A stretch of 64,000 nucleotides of DNA from Platerodrilus igneus (GCA_036346225.1 JARFIW010000968.1:806001-870000); one strand, 5' to 3'; shown: positions 44,915 through 56,298, numbered from the stretch's first letter. Translations and numbers: made by a program. The notes: a model not told the origin generated them from the letters alone.

Positions 44915-45016
44915 TGTTATTAGTAACTGATATAGTCAGATGTGTTTAGCTTAATGTAACTAGTATGGGTGTCGAGGAACATGGCGATCTAAATTGTAAA
45001 GGCAGGCCAAATTCCA
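44915..45016 (+). repeat. left 102-bp LTR-like repeat
   Basis: TG..CA borders. It contains GTGTCGAGGAACATGGCGAT, shared with the right copy apart from one base. Confidence 0.65.
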
Positions 45017-45258
45017 TGGCGATCCTGCCAGCCCTAAAATTGTATAGATCGTTATCTATTAGCCACCGTTTGAAAAAATTAGAGGCAAATTAAAGAATTA
45101 TGGAAAAGAAATTCAACTAGGTTATATATGCAATGATAGACTGTAAGTAACTAAATTAGTATTCAGGAATGCTTTTAGCTGAATATTTTGGACTTGCAAT
45201 AAACCGCTTAGAATTAGAAAATATTTTATTCGCAAATTTTTCGATTTTATTATATTCT

Positions 45259-45540
45259 ATGGGCACCACACATTCAAAATAAGAAGAGATTATTTTACAT
45301 GCCGCTGGTGTAGGTACCAATAGTGCTACAGAAGAATTAAAAAACAGTCCAAAAGTGACGGACTATTTATTAATTACTATAATTGATTTAATTATTACAG
45401 ATATCATATACATTTTAGTGAGTAAATATAGGAAAATGGGTCATCAGAACACAACTGCAAAAATGCAAATTATTCAGCAACGAATTGAAATTAGAAATAT
45501 GCGAAAACGTGAAGCAACGCAAAGTATCTCACCATTGTAG
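45259..45540 (+). pseudogene. small membrane protein with N-terminal acylation motif, one stop
   Basis: The frame begins MGTTHSK, a Gly2 plus Ser6 pattern suited to N-myristoylation, then meets a TAA stop at codon 8. It continues open with AAGVGTNSATEELKNS, a hydrophobic helix VTDYLLITIIDLIITDIIYI and a basic tail (KYRKMGHQ, RIEIRNMRKRE). A single C-to-T change would explain the stop. An acylated one-helix protein in an LTR-type element is unusual. Its role is unknown, perhaps membrane targeting of particles. Confidence 0.5.
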
Positions 45541-45629
45541 AAACGCATGAAATCGGTCAACAATAATTTGGTAATTAAGTAAATATTTTTAATAATTTTA
45601 AAAGTGCATAGGTTAGTTTCATTACGGAA

Positions 45630-45840
45630 TGTCGGTTAAGCAGTATGAAAGTTTAGAATCTATTAGATTCATATTTAATTAATCTTAAAAAGCTAAACGC
45701 GGAAGCTAGATTAAACAAAGTATAGAATAAGCGAAAATATTCTGAGTTGAAAGCAAATAGAATTTATTTTGATTCACTAAGAGCAAGTCTTGGAAATGAA
45801 CAGTTAGAAGTAAGCCCTAAAAATCAATTAGACAGTTGAT
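45630..45840 (+). pseudogene. small helical protein remnant
   Basis: It opens MSVKQYESLESI. With frame changes it then reads as a highly charged, helix-like sequence rich in Lys, Asn and Tyr (KLNAEARLNK, YSELKANRIYFDSLR) up to about 45840. No family is recognised. It follows the membrane-protein frame, so both probably belong to the same small element. Confidence 0.4.
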
Positions 45841-46048
45841 GCAAAACATTCGAGCATGGAACAGATTCCCCTTTTGCGATTATCACGGGAGATATTTTGT
45901 CTGACGTAAATTTAAATATTGTATGTCGTCAATGAAAAAAAATTTCAACAATTGTTGACAAACAAGTGTGTAATTTTGAACATAAATTAAGGGAATTACA
46001 CAACACTATAACCGAAAATTGAATTAAAAGGAACTAATGCAGCTTAAT

Positions 46049-46150
46049 TGTTGTTAGTAAATGATATATTCAAATGTGTTCAGTTTAATTTAACTAGTAA
46101 GTGTGTCGAGGAACACGGCGATCTAAATGACAAAGGCATACTACATTGCA
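46049..46150 (+). repeat. right 102-bp LTR-like repeat
   Basis: Partner of 44915-45016, about four-fifths alike by eye. TTGCA occurs near both outer borders, a possible 5-bp target duplication. Confidence 0.65.
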
Positions 46151-46159
46151 AAAGTCCAG

Positions 46160-46860
46160 AATGAAACCACCCACATTTATTGCAAACTCAACTTGTCAAA
46201 CATATTTGAAGCAATTCGGGTCTGCCGCGGGAGCTAACGGCAGGAACGATGATGAAAGGGCGAGCGCAGTGATTGTCGCGTTACTAGCTCAAGCCTTAAA
46301 TATTCATTAAGCCGTATCAGACATTATTAAAGAAGCTACGGGGCCTTAATATCAAGGCTGGAAATGGGGTACGGCAACTCTCATCTGCAACAAGTATACT
46401 ATGCCCAAGTGAAGAACCGTTATCAAAGGTTAACGAAAATTTGTAAAAGTTTGAAGTAGATAATGCTCGTTTGGTGAGACGAACTTATCCAACAGCGTCA
46501 GTCTAGAACAACTGGTAGTACAGACCTTTGTTAACGGGATAGGCAACGGCGAGTTTTAGTATGTACTACAGCTAATTCGATCAAGAACCCTACATCATTA
46601 CCTAACTCATGCTATAGAATTTGAAGCGGCAAAACAAACTTCGCATCGTGGTAGTAGTGAGGAAAGATCCTCCGTAGAGAAACAGGGACAAGAAGGCAAA
46701 GAGTAGTCAGTTCGAGGGGTACCTCGTGAACACCAACCAAAGACAAAAGACTCAGATTCTGGAAATGTGAAGAGTTTGTTCATATACAATCTAACTGTAA
46801 AGCGCCCAAGAAGCATGCAAAGAAGCCGCAAAACTAAAAGGGGTTGATAGCAAGAAGCGA
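46160..46860 (+). pseudogene. gypsy-type gag with zinc knuckle
   Basis: The pieces are SAAGANGRNDDERASAVIVA, HLQQVYYAQVKNRYQ, KFEADNARLVRRTYPTAS-like, ALEFEAAKQ-type near 46615-46640, and WKCEEFVHIQSNC at 46760-46800. The last is a CCHC knuckle whose first Cys is lost. Gag forms the particle core and packages RNA. Many frame changes. It aligns well with 58980-59440 (minus). Confidence 0.75.
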
Positions 46861-47471
46861 AAGTAGACTTGTATGGATTCTACCCCGGAGACCTCATTCG
46901 CATAGCACAATCTAAGCATGCAGCTAACATTTACATTTACAGTTTAATAGCAAGGCGGTGAGGGTCTTAGTTAATACCGCTAATCTGCATGTAGTGCGCG
47001 ACTGTGATAAAGTTTCGTCCGCAACACTACGTCTTCGAACCGTGGTTGGGGAGGAAATCTAATTACGAAACGCTACATGTAAAAATCTGAATAGGAAGCA
47101 AAGTAATTGACCATTACGTAGTGAACGTGAACGTCACTGTAAAAGATATTGTGTAAATGGGGGTAGCTTGAACAGGTACGGATGCTATGTAGATATGCAA
47201 GAGGATGTCTTAAGAGTACGAAAAATAATAAGTGCCGTTTTGCGATGCAAACGACATATCTGTGCGAGTTCGTCTAACGGACGATGATATCCTACCTGGA
47301 AGGACATAAGTATGGTGATGGACGCTTGGATGGTACTCTCCTGGAGAACTTTGTGCGCACCATTGAATCGATTAGTAACGAACTCCTCGTAAAAGGTGTA
47401 CTTGTAAAAAAAAGAGAAAAAAAAGAAGGACAAATCGACAAGATTTTGTGTGTGCTGCGAACAATTGAAAT

Positions 47472-47775
47472 GGGTGGCTCCGTGGCGTAATTGATATGCG
47501 TGTGGCTACTACGGCCAAGGTGCCGGGTTCAAATCCCGACACGTTCCGCCTGAAAAATGTTAGGCGAGCATTTTTCACAAAAATACGCCCTCATTCGGAT
47601 GATAGGTAAAATGGAGGTCCAGTATGTGAGTGCTGTCACGGACGTTAAAGATCCCTACCTTGCTTAGAACAGCAAGGGTTTGGCAAAATTTAAAATTTTT
47701 CAGGTAAAAAAAACTTCCTGGCCAATGTAGTACCTTCAGGTGGAACATTGGAAAATCACATGTAAGGGGACAGTT
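47472..47775 (+). mobile_element. tRNA-derived SINE
   Basis: The head resembles a tRNA gene with an A box (TGGCGTAATTGAT, 47483-47495) and a B box (GGTTCAAATCC, 47526-47536) set about 30 bp apart. The body (AAAATACGCCCTCATTCGG, CTTGCTTAGAACAGCAAGGG, GGCCAATGTAGTACC) recurs at 7441-7700. It would be transcribed by RNA polymerase III and moved by a LINE. It interrupts the gypsy pol region. Confidence 0.75.
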
Positions 47776-47974
47776 GAATGACGTTATTACCAAAAGAATG
47801 ACTACACACTTCCAAGGATGACGACACCCATGATTCACTTTCAGGGTCCTGATAGTTTTCAACCTTGGAGTAGCACCCTGAAGTCGTGCTGGACCTAATG
47901 GAATTTCTTCAAAGTAGAGAACGGGATCTTTACTGGTGGAGCTTTTAGGACATTTACATAATGGCACCTCAGGA

Positions 47975-48460
47975 GAACACGTTGACGTTAAGAAGACCCT
48001 GGAAAATGTTCGCACACAATTTTACTAGGTAGGCTGCAAGGACGATGTTGAAGTGTCTGCTTCACGGGGTGAGGTGGCTGTAATAACAATGTTAAACAGC
48101 GGTGCCACAAGTGTCAGTTGTGTGCACCATTGGGAAACCGTAAGGCTCCAATGAGAAGTAAGAAGTCCTATTGAGGGAGTGGCAATCTATTTTGCCGGTC
48201 CATTCTCTGAGAATTACTTCGGGAATAAGTACATCTTAGTAGCGATTTACTATTTCACAAAGACGACCGAAGCATATGCTATACCAGACCAAGAAGTTGC
48301 ATTCGTCACCGACGTGCTAGTAAAGGAACTATTCTGCCGTTTTGGAGTTCCAACGGAGTTGTACGCCGATGAAGGAAAACATTTTTAGTCAGTGTTATTC
48401 CAAGGAATTTGCCAGTTGCTGGGAATGAGAAAAACCCGAGCAACACTGTTATTGTAAACC
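47975..48460 (+). pseudogene. gypsy-type integrase core
   Basis: It has a VDVKKTLENVRTQFY zinc-domain end, then IYFAGPFSENYFGNKYILVA in place of the usual D-x-AGPF (the first catalytic Asp is now Tyr), FTKTTEAYAIPDQEVA, ELFCRFGVPTELYADEG with the second catalytic Asp, and ICQLLGMRKTR. The catalytic Glu region is lost after a frame change and stop. It is a dead enzyme. Confidence 0.8.
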
Positions 48461-48599
48461 GCATGAACAACCCTTGAGCAAATAGCTTTTTAAGAAGGTC
48501 TTCCAACATCAGAAAGACTGGTACCAATATTTACATCTATTTTTTATTGGTATATCGATTTTCGGTTCATGAGAACACTGGACAGGCATTACATATACT

Positions 48600-49010
48600 A
48601 TGCTGGAATGCGAACATGTGACTTTGAGTTGGGTTGTAAGTCTGGAAAATACAGCGAGCGAGAGCATTGTCAAGACGCTCAAGCGCAAGATGCATGATAT
48701 CTTTGGTAGCGTTAGAATTAATATTCATATTGCAAGCGATCGGATGAAGACCAGATATGACATGAAGGTGCAGCATTCCGGTTTTCAAGAAAATGACCGC
48801 GTCTGGCTATATAATCCCAGACGTAGAGATGGAATTTCATGAAACTTAAGAAGACACTGCGAGGGTCCATACGAGGTTATAAAAAGCATCAACGACGTGG
48901 TATATGGGATTTGTAAGAGAAGAACGGCAGTGGTGCACATTAACCGGCTACCACCCACGATAGTGATGGCGCCGGTAATGCCGAAAAAGGACAAGTAGTA
49001 AGACGAACAA
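48600..49010 (+). pseudogene. integrase C-terminal GPY/F-like region
   Basis: The frames give ASDRMKTRYDMKVQHSGFQE, NDRVWLYNPRRRDGIS, CEGPYEVIKSINDVVYGI and VVHINRLPP, the usual C-terminal SH3-like block of gypsy integrases, with one stop and one shift. It closes the element. The 3' LTR was not identified. Confidence 0.75.
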
Positions 49011-49045
49011 ACAGTTATGCTCGTGAGGACGAACAAAGATTGCAA

Positions 49046-52000
49046 CAGTTTCATACTTAGAAGATGTAAAGTCTAAGGAGAAACTCCATGCCATTGGCTA
49101 ACTTGACTATTATACCAATGGAAAGTTGGAGGTGGGTCGGGGCTAAATTTGCTTAGTTGATAAAAGAAAATGTAATTTTAAGTTGGACGCCACTGTATCT
49201 ATCAAGTATTATTAATTTTGAAGGGCAAATACAGAAAACCCTTTCGTGTATATTAATTCTTATTTGTATCAAAATGCTTGAATAAATATATAGGGTAGAT
49301 CTTGTTTCAATCAGTTAGAGGCACTTCCCAACAAAAAATAGTTTAAGATATGCAACTCTTAAATTTCAGGACACAAAATAGCGCTAACATAATGACGTGT
49401 CGATTTCATTTTTGAGATATTAAGATTTTCACCATAACAGCACTATAAAATTCATATTCAATAACATCATCATAATATATCATAGGTTTTTGACTTTAAA
49501 TACTCGAACAGAATTTCTAAATAGTTTATGCATTTACAAGTTTGTTATTTCAACTTGATTTGTCAGATTTGGCATACAATTTAAGCCTTTTTCATAAAAT
49601 AAATTAGCTAAATTTTAATTTTGAAAGAGGAATATGAAGCAGTTTTTCTACTTTTATACAAGACAAATGTGTTGCAAATCATTACACAAAGAAATGGCTT
49701 AAAAATAATTTCTTAGTTCGGTTTCTCGCAAATGAGACGGACAAACAAAAGAAAGCTATAACTTATGTTATTTTCCATTAACAAAATATATGAAACTAAA
49801 GAATTGAAATTTTAATTATAATTTCTGTTTTACTAGAAGAATCTAATGGACTGAAATGATTTTTTGCTTCTAGTTCGGTCAACGGGTATATTAACGTCGC
49901 AAACTGTTAGGGAAGTTGTTTAATACAACCGGTTTTTTCATACATTTTCTAACGAAGTCAGCAACAGAATATAACACGCACCCTTAACAGCGAGTTGTAG
50001 ATCTGATAGAGCTACTCTGCTGTGGTGCAGGATTTTAACTCAGATAAGTGATAAAAATTTATTGAGATCAGTTGCCCATTTTTGTGTCACAACAGAACAA
50101 ACTACCTCAAACCAACGTCTTTGAAGGGAAGAACGGTATTCAAATTCTTAAGTTTTGGTCTAAAAAACACAGATTAAAGCACCGTTGTATTCTTTAAACT
50201 AAATTTTAGTATCAACGACCCCATTATCAGCTTCTCGGAGGATGTAGCTGGAGTGGAAAAATTATCCAAACGGGTAATAAAAATGATTCGTCCTGGAAAA
50301 CCCTATCTGCACAAAAGTTTGCCAAAAAAAACACATGCTCAATTAGACCATGATGTACCACTGGCTGTGTTTATAAAACAACCTGGGAGACCTTAAAATA
50401 TTTGAAAATAATAACGTATTTATTTACAATTTCTAATGTTAAGGTACTGTTTTAAAAGATTACTTTGAGGTTTTAACGTTCATAACAAGATTTTAAACAT
50501 CTGAAGTATATAATTTGTTATTAGGACGAAGTATGAAATTTTGTAATAGGATTAATAAAAAGTAACGGATTGTTTATTGTTTTTCATCTGGAACTAAAAA
50601 TTTACTATGAACACGAAAACTTATTTAGGATTGTAAATATGTTGTTTTTTAGTGATTTTTTCATTTTTGCTTTTTTATAAAAAAAATTGTTACAAGGTCT
50701 ATTCTTGGCTACGACTGGTTCGTGTTTTAGTACAGCGGCACAGGCAAAGTAAGATTTGGAGTAACCGAAAAGATTTAGAGTAATCTATTCGATGTGTCAC
50801 GGTCGACCTTGGGATGTTTCGAGGACTTACTCGTGCGTCTAAAATAAATCTGGTGGTCTACATCAACTTCGCAGACAACCAGATATTTGTAAGAGTCTAT
50901 AGCTAAAAATCGACTTCGCTGCATTTATTACCTGGTGGGTGACTAAGCAATGGCCTTCGGTTGAATCGAATTACCAGACTCTGTGGACCTTAAGAGTCAG
51001 ATAATCAAAGTTTGAGACAAAAGTTGGCCATAGTCAATATCGGTTATGGATTTGATGGGTTAGATATAGGGTGGTACGCATATGCTAGAGATGCTGTTCC
51101 AGAAAGACGAGGTCCAAATTTTAGTGCGTGGTTACAATCCAATTGACACTGCACCTGCTGTGAAGAATGTTGATTGATACTTCCATCAACATGGGAACTG
51201 CAAAAATGTTTCCGATTGTACTTACCACCACAAGGACTTTAATGTTCGGGTTACAGTTTATTCTGAGAGAGAACAGCTTTAAGAGGGGTAGTGAAACGAC
51301 TGCTATTTAGTATTACTTTGACAGAATAATAGAACAAAACGTAAAGAATGCAACTGTACACAAAAGATTATTGGTAGGCAGCTTTTGGCGCGACACCTTC
51401 AAATGGACTTGATTGACAGCTAGAAATGTTTGCTTTTAAGAACTTTATTAAGCTTACAATAGAAACCTTCCAGATGTCATTTGCATGATCCCGCTGAGTT
51501 CTTGAAATAATCTAGAAAAATTGAATAACATATAAATTGCTCATTAAGGAGTTTTAGAGTTGAGTTCTAATTCAAACTTTGATTATAATACTTGCATAAA
51601 GTCGTGATATGAAATAAACTAGTTCTATCATATTTTTAAAGTAAATTGCACTATGTGATATAAATTATTGTAGTGATCGATATAATTAAGAAGATAGCAC
51701 TGTAGCTTTAATAAGTTAGTACTTCTACTGTTAGCGATTAGCTGGAAATAAATTAATTGTCGTGGGTGCTTTAGAAAATCACTGTTGCTACGAGTTACAA
51801 AGATTTGTGTAATCGGTTAATAATGAAGAACTGTTGTTGCAAAAGCATTTTTGTTAACATTATTTAAGTTGTTTAGGTACGTATCTACCAACAAATTATC
51901 TCTTTTATTAATCGTTATTGTGCATGGACGGCGTTTTACTACCTGTCCGGTACGGCTGTTGATAAACATTGTAAAAACTATTAAGAAACACAATATGAAA

Positions 52001-52514
52001 ATTAACTAGTTTTGTAGATTCTATTAAAAGATGCCAGTTGTACAAAAGTGTCGATAAAAATAAATACGTACAATAATTCGTTCCAGTTTTTTTTCTAGCG
52101 AACTACAAATACCGACAAGTATCGAGAACACTTATTTATAGTGCATCCAAGACCCCGTTGCATACTTATATAGAAAGCAAGAGCATGTGACATTTAAACA
52201 AACTTCTTTAAAAAACTTGTTAAACTTGGAAGATTCTTGTAAGGTATTGGAATTTTAAGATTTTCCTTGCGTTAGTGGGGTAAGATCACTTCATATGAAC
52301 GGATCTACAAACACTGTTATTCAACCTGAATGAATGAGTATATCACAGGTACAGTCCTTGGCACACGCTGCGCCAAAACAAAAATAAATCAAAATACTTG
52401 CCAAAGGTCATTGAATATTTGTCGTGATTTAAGCCCTCACTGTAAAAAAAACTTGATCGTACATACGTCAGTGTACTTAATTATTAATTAATTGGTTGTT
52501 AAATTTGCATAAAA
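49046..52514 (+). other. intergenic, nothing recognised
   Basis: 3.5 kb between the gypsy remnant and the second neprilysin promoter. Stretches at 49900-50390 and 50740-51300 read partly open and are GC-richer, like old element relics, but no motif could be defended. Confidence 0.4.
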
Positions 52515-52522
52515 TATAAAAG
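52515..52522 (+). promoter_or_regulatory. TATA box of the second M13-type gene
   Basis: TATAAAAG stands 77 bp upstream of the ATG at 52599, a good distance for a TATA promoter with a short 5' UTR. A tiny upstream frame begins at 52549 (ATG TTC ATG, stop after a few codons), so if transcription starts near 52545 the leader may contain a uORF. Confidence 0.5.
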
Positions 52523-52598
52523 TGACCAGTATAGTTTTTGTTTTAAAATGTTCATGAACTTTTAAATGATTAAGTCGTACTAGAATTCAATCACAATC

Positions 52599-52636
52599 AT
52601 GTTCCAAACACTAATGGAAGAGGAAACCGCTGAAAG
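52599..52636 (+). CDS. second M13 (neprilysin-like) gene, first coding exon
   Basis: This short first coding exon reads MFQTLMEEETAE and ends in AG before a GTACTA donor. The split codon (AG plus G at 52838) gives Arg and opens directly into the membrane-anchor exon. Acidic, short cytoplasmic starts are usual for insect neprilysins. The exon is supported by the TATA box upstream, by phase agreement with the next exon and by the tandem context. Its first Met was chosen because it is the only one in this frame after the TATA box; a second in-frame Met lies five codons later. Confidence 0.6.
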
Positions 52637-52837
52637 GTACTATTTATTATATTATCTTTGCATAAATTACTAACATGCCATTGTGTAAGTAACCAATAAT
52701 TTCTTGTTGATGATTATTTTAATAGTCGACGTTAAAACCTTCATCAGTCAGTTTAGTAATAGTAAGCATAAATGGAGGACCTGTTTCGGTATTTTTGTTA
52801 TAATTTGTGTAGCTATAATTTAGAAAAATTGTTTTAG

Positions 52838-52974
52838 GAGGCAATCATGGTGGAAAAGACGAACACAAATGGAGAAATGCCTAATTGTTGTTGTGGTGCT
52901 GATGTTGTTGGTAATGACTTGTGTTATAATTACTCTATATACAAGGAGAGCATCAATTCCACTGGCTGAAAAAT
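52838..52974 (+). CDS. second M13 (neprilysin-like) gene, membrane-anchor exon
   Basis: The translation starts RQSWWKRRTQMEKCLIVVVV, followed by a hydrophobic stretch (LMLLVMTCVIITLY) and a charged TRRAS end. This is the layout of the N-terminal signal anchor of insect M13 proteins: the basic W-W-K/R-R-R-T/S cytoplasmic motif, then one membrane helix of about 20 residues, giving a type II membrane protein. The acceptor is TTGTTTTAG ending at 52837. The donor is AAAT|GTAAGT after 52974 in phase 1, which lets the next codon be Cys, as at the first ectodomain cysteine of the family. No later exon was found before the window ends, so the next intron exceeds 11 kb. Confidence 0.72.
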
Positions 52975-53689
52975 GTAAGTTTTCTATAGCTTAGAGCGGA
53001 TAGAGCAAATACCAAACAATTTTTAAATGCTTGAACATTCTGTGGTGACAGGCCTTCGTGAGGTCAAAAGCCGGCCTGCGTGCCACTCCATAATTTGGCG
53101 ACCTCTAACGAATGAGTTGGGGTTCACCAAAAAATGTGACATTCTTTAAACAGCTAATCATCAATAAATTAACGTAATTTGAAAGCTTTTGTATATATTG
53201 TTAACATTAGAAAAAAGAAACAACCACACAATCAAAAACAACTTATAAATTCTAAGAACTTCAAAAATAAGATTACTTTTCTAAATTAAACATTAAGTAG
53301 AATTAACAAGTATGTACGTAACCGTAAATGTATAATTATGGTTCTTTACAAGACATTAAGCGCTTGAATATTTTATTTTTTACCTGACGAAAACTAGCAT
53401 GTGTGAAGTTAGCACATTCTTTAAATTTTAAAAAACAATGATAGTTTTAATAGCACATTTCACTGTTCTAGAGCTCCTGATAGAAAATAAGAAGAGTTCC
53501 GCACTCTTAATATCAAAAAACGAAAATGAAGATGTCTTGCTAACTTCGGAAATCTAGCACGACACTTCTCCCTCTAGACTACATGAAAACAATCAATACT
53601 AAAGTTTTAAGCAAGAGTTCCCGTTAGTTCTATCGGAGTTCCATTCTTGTACACAATTCAAATAAAAAATTGGAACAATTACGCTATTT
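52975..53689 (+). other. intron of the second M13 gene, nothing recognised
   Basis: Plain AT-rich intron between the membrane-anchor exon and the satellite array. Confidence 0.45.
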
Positions 53690-54670
53690 ATATAAACAAC
53701 GCATATTGAATCTAGCACAACGCACGGTGAAAGATTGTCCTGCTGATAATTTTTCGTGTTTTTACGGTATAAATCAATAGTTCTCGATGAGTTCCAAAAA
53801 GTACAACCATTTTTACGTAGAGTTCCAACGACTACCTATTTTAAAGTAATTTTTTAACTTTTGAAGCCAGCAGGACATTTGGAAAAAGTTTCCTGCTGAC
53901 AATTTTTCTCATTTTGCGGTATGAATTAATATTCTTAATGAGTTCCCAAAATTACAATCATTTCTACGCAGAGTTCCAACGGCTAACTATTCCTAAATAA
54001 TTTTTTAACTTTTAACGCCAGCAACACGTTTGGTGAAAATATGTCCTGCTAATAGTTTATCACGTTTTTACGATATGAATTAAGAGTTCTCGATGAGTTC
54101 CAATAAGTAAAATCACTTTTACGCAGAGTTCTGGTGGCTATCTAAAATGTTTTAACTTTTGACGCCAGCAGGACATTCTGTGAAAATGTGCTCTGCTGAT
54201 AGTTTTTCGCGTTTTTGCGTTATAGAACAATAGTTCCCGATGAGTTCCAATAAGTACGAACATTTTTACCCAGAGTTCCAACGGCTAATATTTTAAATAA
54301 TTTTTTAACTTTTGACACCAGCAGCACATTTGGTGAAAAAGTGTCCTGCTGATAATTTTCGCGTTTTTGCGGCGTAAATCAGTAGCTTTCTATGAGTTCC
54401 AATAAGTACAATCACCTTTATGTAGTTTAAATAATTTTTAACTTTTGACGCCAGCAAGATATTTGGTGACAAAATGTCCCACTGAAAACTTTTCGCGTTT
54501 TTGCGCCGTGAATCACTAGTTCTCCATGTGTTCCAAAAAGTATCATCTTTACTACGTAGAGTTCCAACGGCTAACTATTTTTAAATAATTTTTTAACTTT
54601 TAACACCAGCAGGACATTTGGTGCAAATGTGTACTGCTGATAATTTTTTGTGTTTTTGCGGTATGAATCA

Positions 54671-55412
54671 ATAGTTTTCAATGAGTTCCAAAAAGTATAA
54701 TTATTTCTACGTAGAGTTCCAACGAGTATTTATTTTTAAATAATTTTTTTAACTTTTAAAGCCAGCAGGGCATTTGGAAGAAAAGTGTCCTACTGATAAT
54801 TTTTCACATTCTTGCGGCATGAATCGGTAGTTCTCGATGAGTTCCCAAAAGTACAATTATTTTTACAGTGTCAACGGCTAACTACTCCTAACTAATTCTT
54901 TAGCTTTTGAGGACAGCAAGACATTTGGTGAAAAAGTGTCTTGTTGATAATTTTTCGAGGTTTTGCAGTATAAATCAATAGTTCTCGATCAGTTCCCAAA
55001 ATTACAATCATTTTTACGCAGAGTTACAACGGTGTAAATCGATAGTTTTCAATGAGTTCCAAAAAGTATAATCATTTCTACGTAGAGTTCCAACGAGTAC
55101 CTATTTTTAAATAATTTTTTTAACTTTTAAAGCCAGCAGAGCATTTAGAAGAAAAGTGTCCTGCTGATAATTTTTCGCATTTTTGCGGCTTGAATCGGTA
55201 GTTCTCGATGAGTTCTCAAAAGTACAATTATTTTTACAGTTTCAACGGCTAACTACTCTTATATAATTCTTTAGCTTTTGAGGACAGCAAGACATTTGGT
55301 GAAAAAGTGTCCTGCTGATAATTTTTCGAGCTTTTGCAGTATAAATCAATAGTTCTCAATCAGTTCCCAAAATTACAATCATTTTTACGCAGAGTTACAA
55401 CGGTGTAAATCA
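54671..55412 (+). repeat. 371-bp higher-order repeat, two copies
   Basis: 54671-55041 and 55042-55412 are near-identical 371-bp blocks made of two full satellite units plus a truncated one; both start ATAGTTTTC and end after GAGTTACAACGGTGTAAATC. A further long-range pair is 54440-54595 with 55778-55935. Confidence 0.8.
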
Positions 55413-56220
55413 ATAGTTTTCTATGAGTTCCAATAAGTACAATCATCTTTATGTACTTTAAATAACTTTTTAACTTTTGACGTCAGCAAGACATTTGGTG
55501 AAAGTGTCCCGCTGAAAACTTTTCGCGTTTTGGCGGCGGGAATCAATAGTTCTCGATGTGTTTTAAAAAGTATAATCATTTCTACGTAGAGATCGAACGA
55601 CTAACTATTCCTAAATAATTGTTTAAGTTTTAACGCCACCAACATTTGGTAAAAATGTGTCCTGCTGATATTTAATCGCGATTTGCGGTATGAATCGATA
55701 ATTCTCGATGAGTTCTAATAAGTACAATCATGTTTACGTAGAGTTCCGACGGCTAACTATTATTAAATAATTTTTTAACTTTTGACGCCAGCAAGATATT
55801 TGGTGACAAAATGTCCCACTGAAAACTTTTCGCGTTTTTGCGCCGTGAATCACTAGTTCTCCATGTGTTTCAAAAAGTATCATCTTTACTACGTAGAGTT
55901 CCAACGGCTAACTATTTTTAACTAATTTTTTAACATTTAACGCCAGTAGGACATTTAATGCAAATGTGTTAATGCTGATAGTTTTTCTCGTTTTTGCGGT
56001 ATGAATCAATAGTTCTCGATGAGTTCCAAATAGAACAATCATTTTTACGTTGAGTTCCAACGATTACCTATTAGTAAATAATTTTTTAACTTTTGAAGCC
56101 AGCAGGATATTTGGAAGAATAGTGTCCTGCAGATAATTTTTCGCGTTTTTGCGGTATGAACAATAGTTTTCGATGAGTTCTCAAAATTACAATCATTTTT
56201 ACGCAGAGTTCTAACGGCTA

Positions 56221-56298
56221 ATATAAATAATAAAATATAAATAAATAAAAAAAATAAATAATAAATAAAAAATATAAATAAATAAATATAAATAATTT
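56221..56298 (+). repeat. (AAATA)n low-complexity insert in the satellite
   Basis: About 78 bp of AAATA/AAAT repeats interrupt one satellite unit. Confidence 0.9.

Larger units (their letters stand above)
44915..46150 (+). mobile_element. small LTR-type element with 102-bp terminal direct repeats
   Basis: Direct repeats 44915-45016 and 46049-46150 have equal length and both begin TGTTRTTAGTAA and end CA. Right after the first is TGGCGATCCTGCCA (45017), a primer-binding-site-like sequence beginning TGG, and a purine block (AAAAGGAAC) lies just before the second. The interior holds two small damaged frames and no gag-pol. The total is 1,236 bp. It lies 340 bp right of the Polinton-type element and directly left of a gypsy gag relic. 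Confidence 0.6.
46155..49045 (+). mobile_element. Ty3/gypsy-type retrotransposon remnant (gag to integrase)
   Basis: The order is gag (46160-46860), a zinc-knuckle relic, a protease/linker region (46915-47465), an inserted SINE (47472-47775), scraps of RT (47800-47985), integrase (47975-48460) and a C-terminal GPY/F-like domain (48700-48980). Most of the RT and all of RNase H are deleted. The same gag family occurs on the minus strand at 58980-59440. Confidence 0.8.

Noticed and set aside
47472..47550. A genuine tRNA gene
   Set aside because: The A and B boxes are present, but a proper cloverleaf with acceptor pairing is not evident and the body recurs at 7.4 kb, so it is a SINE head.
50740..51300. 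Possible reverse transcriptase remnant
   Set aside because: Some short blocks sounded familiar, but no ordered set of motifs could be read.
52599..52974. Second neprilysin start as a retrocopy
   Set aside because: It has a normal intron with GT/AG borders and a TATA box, so it is not a processed copy.
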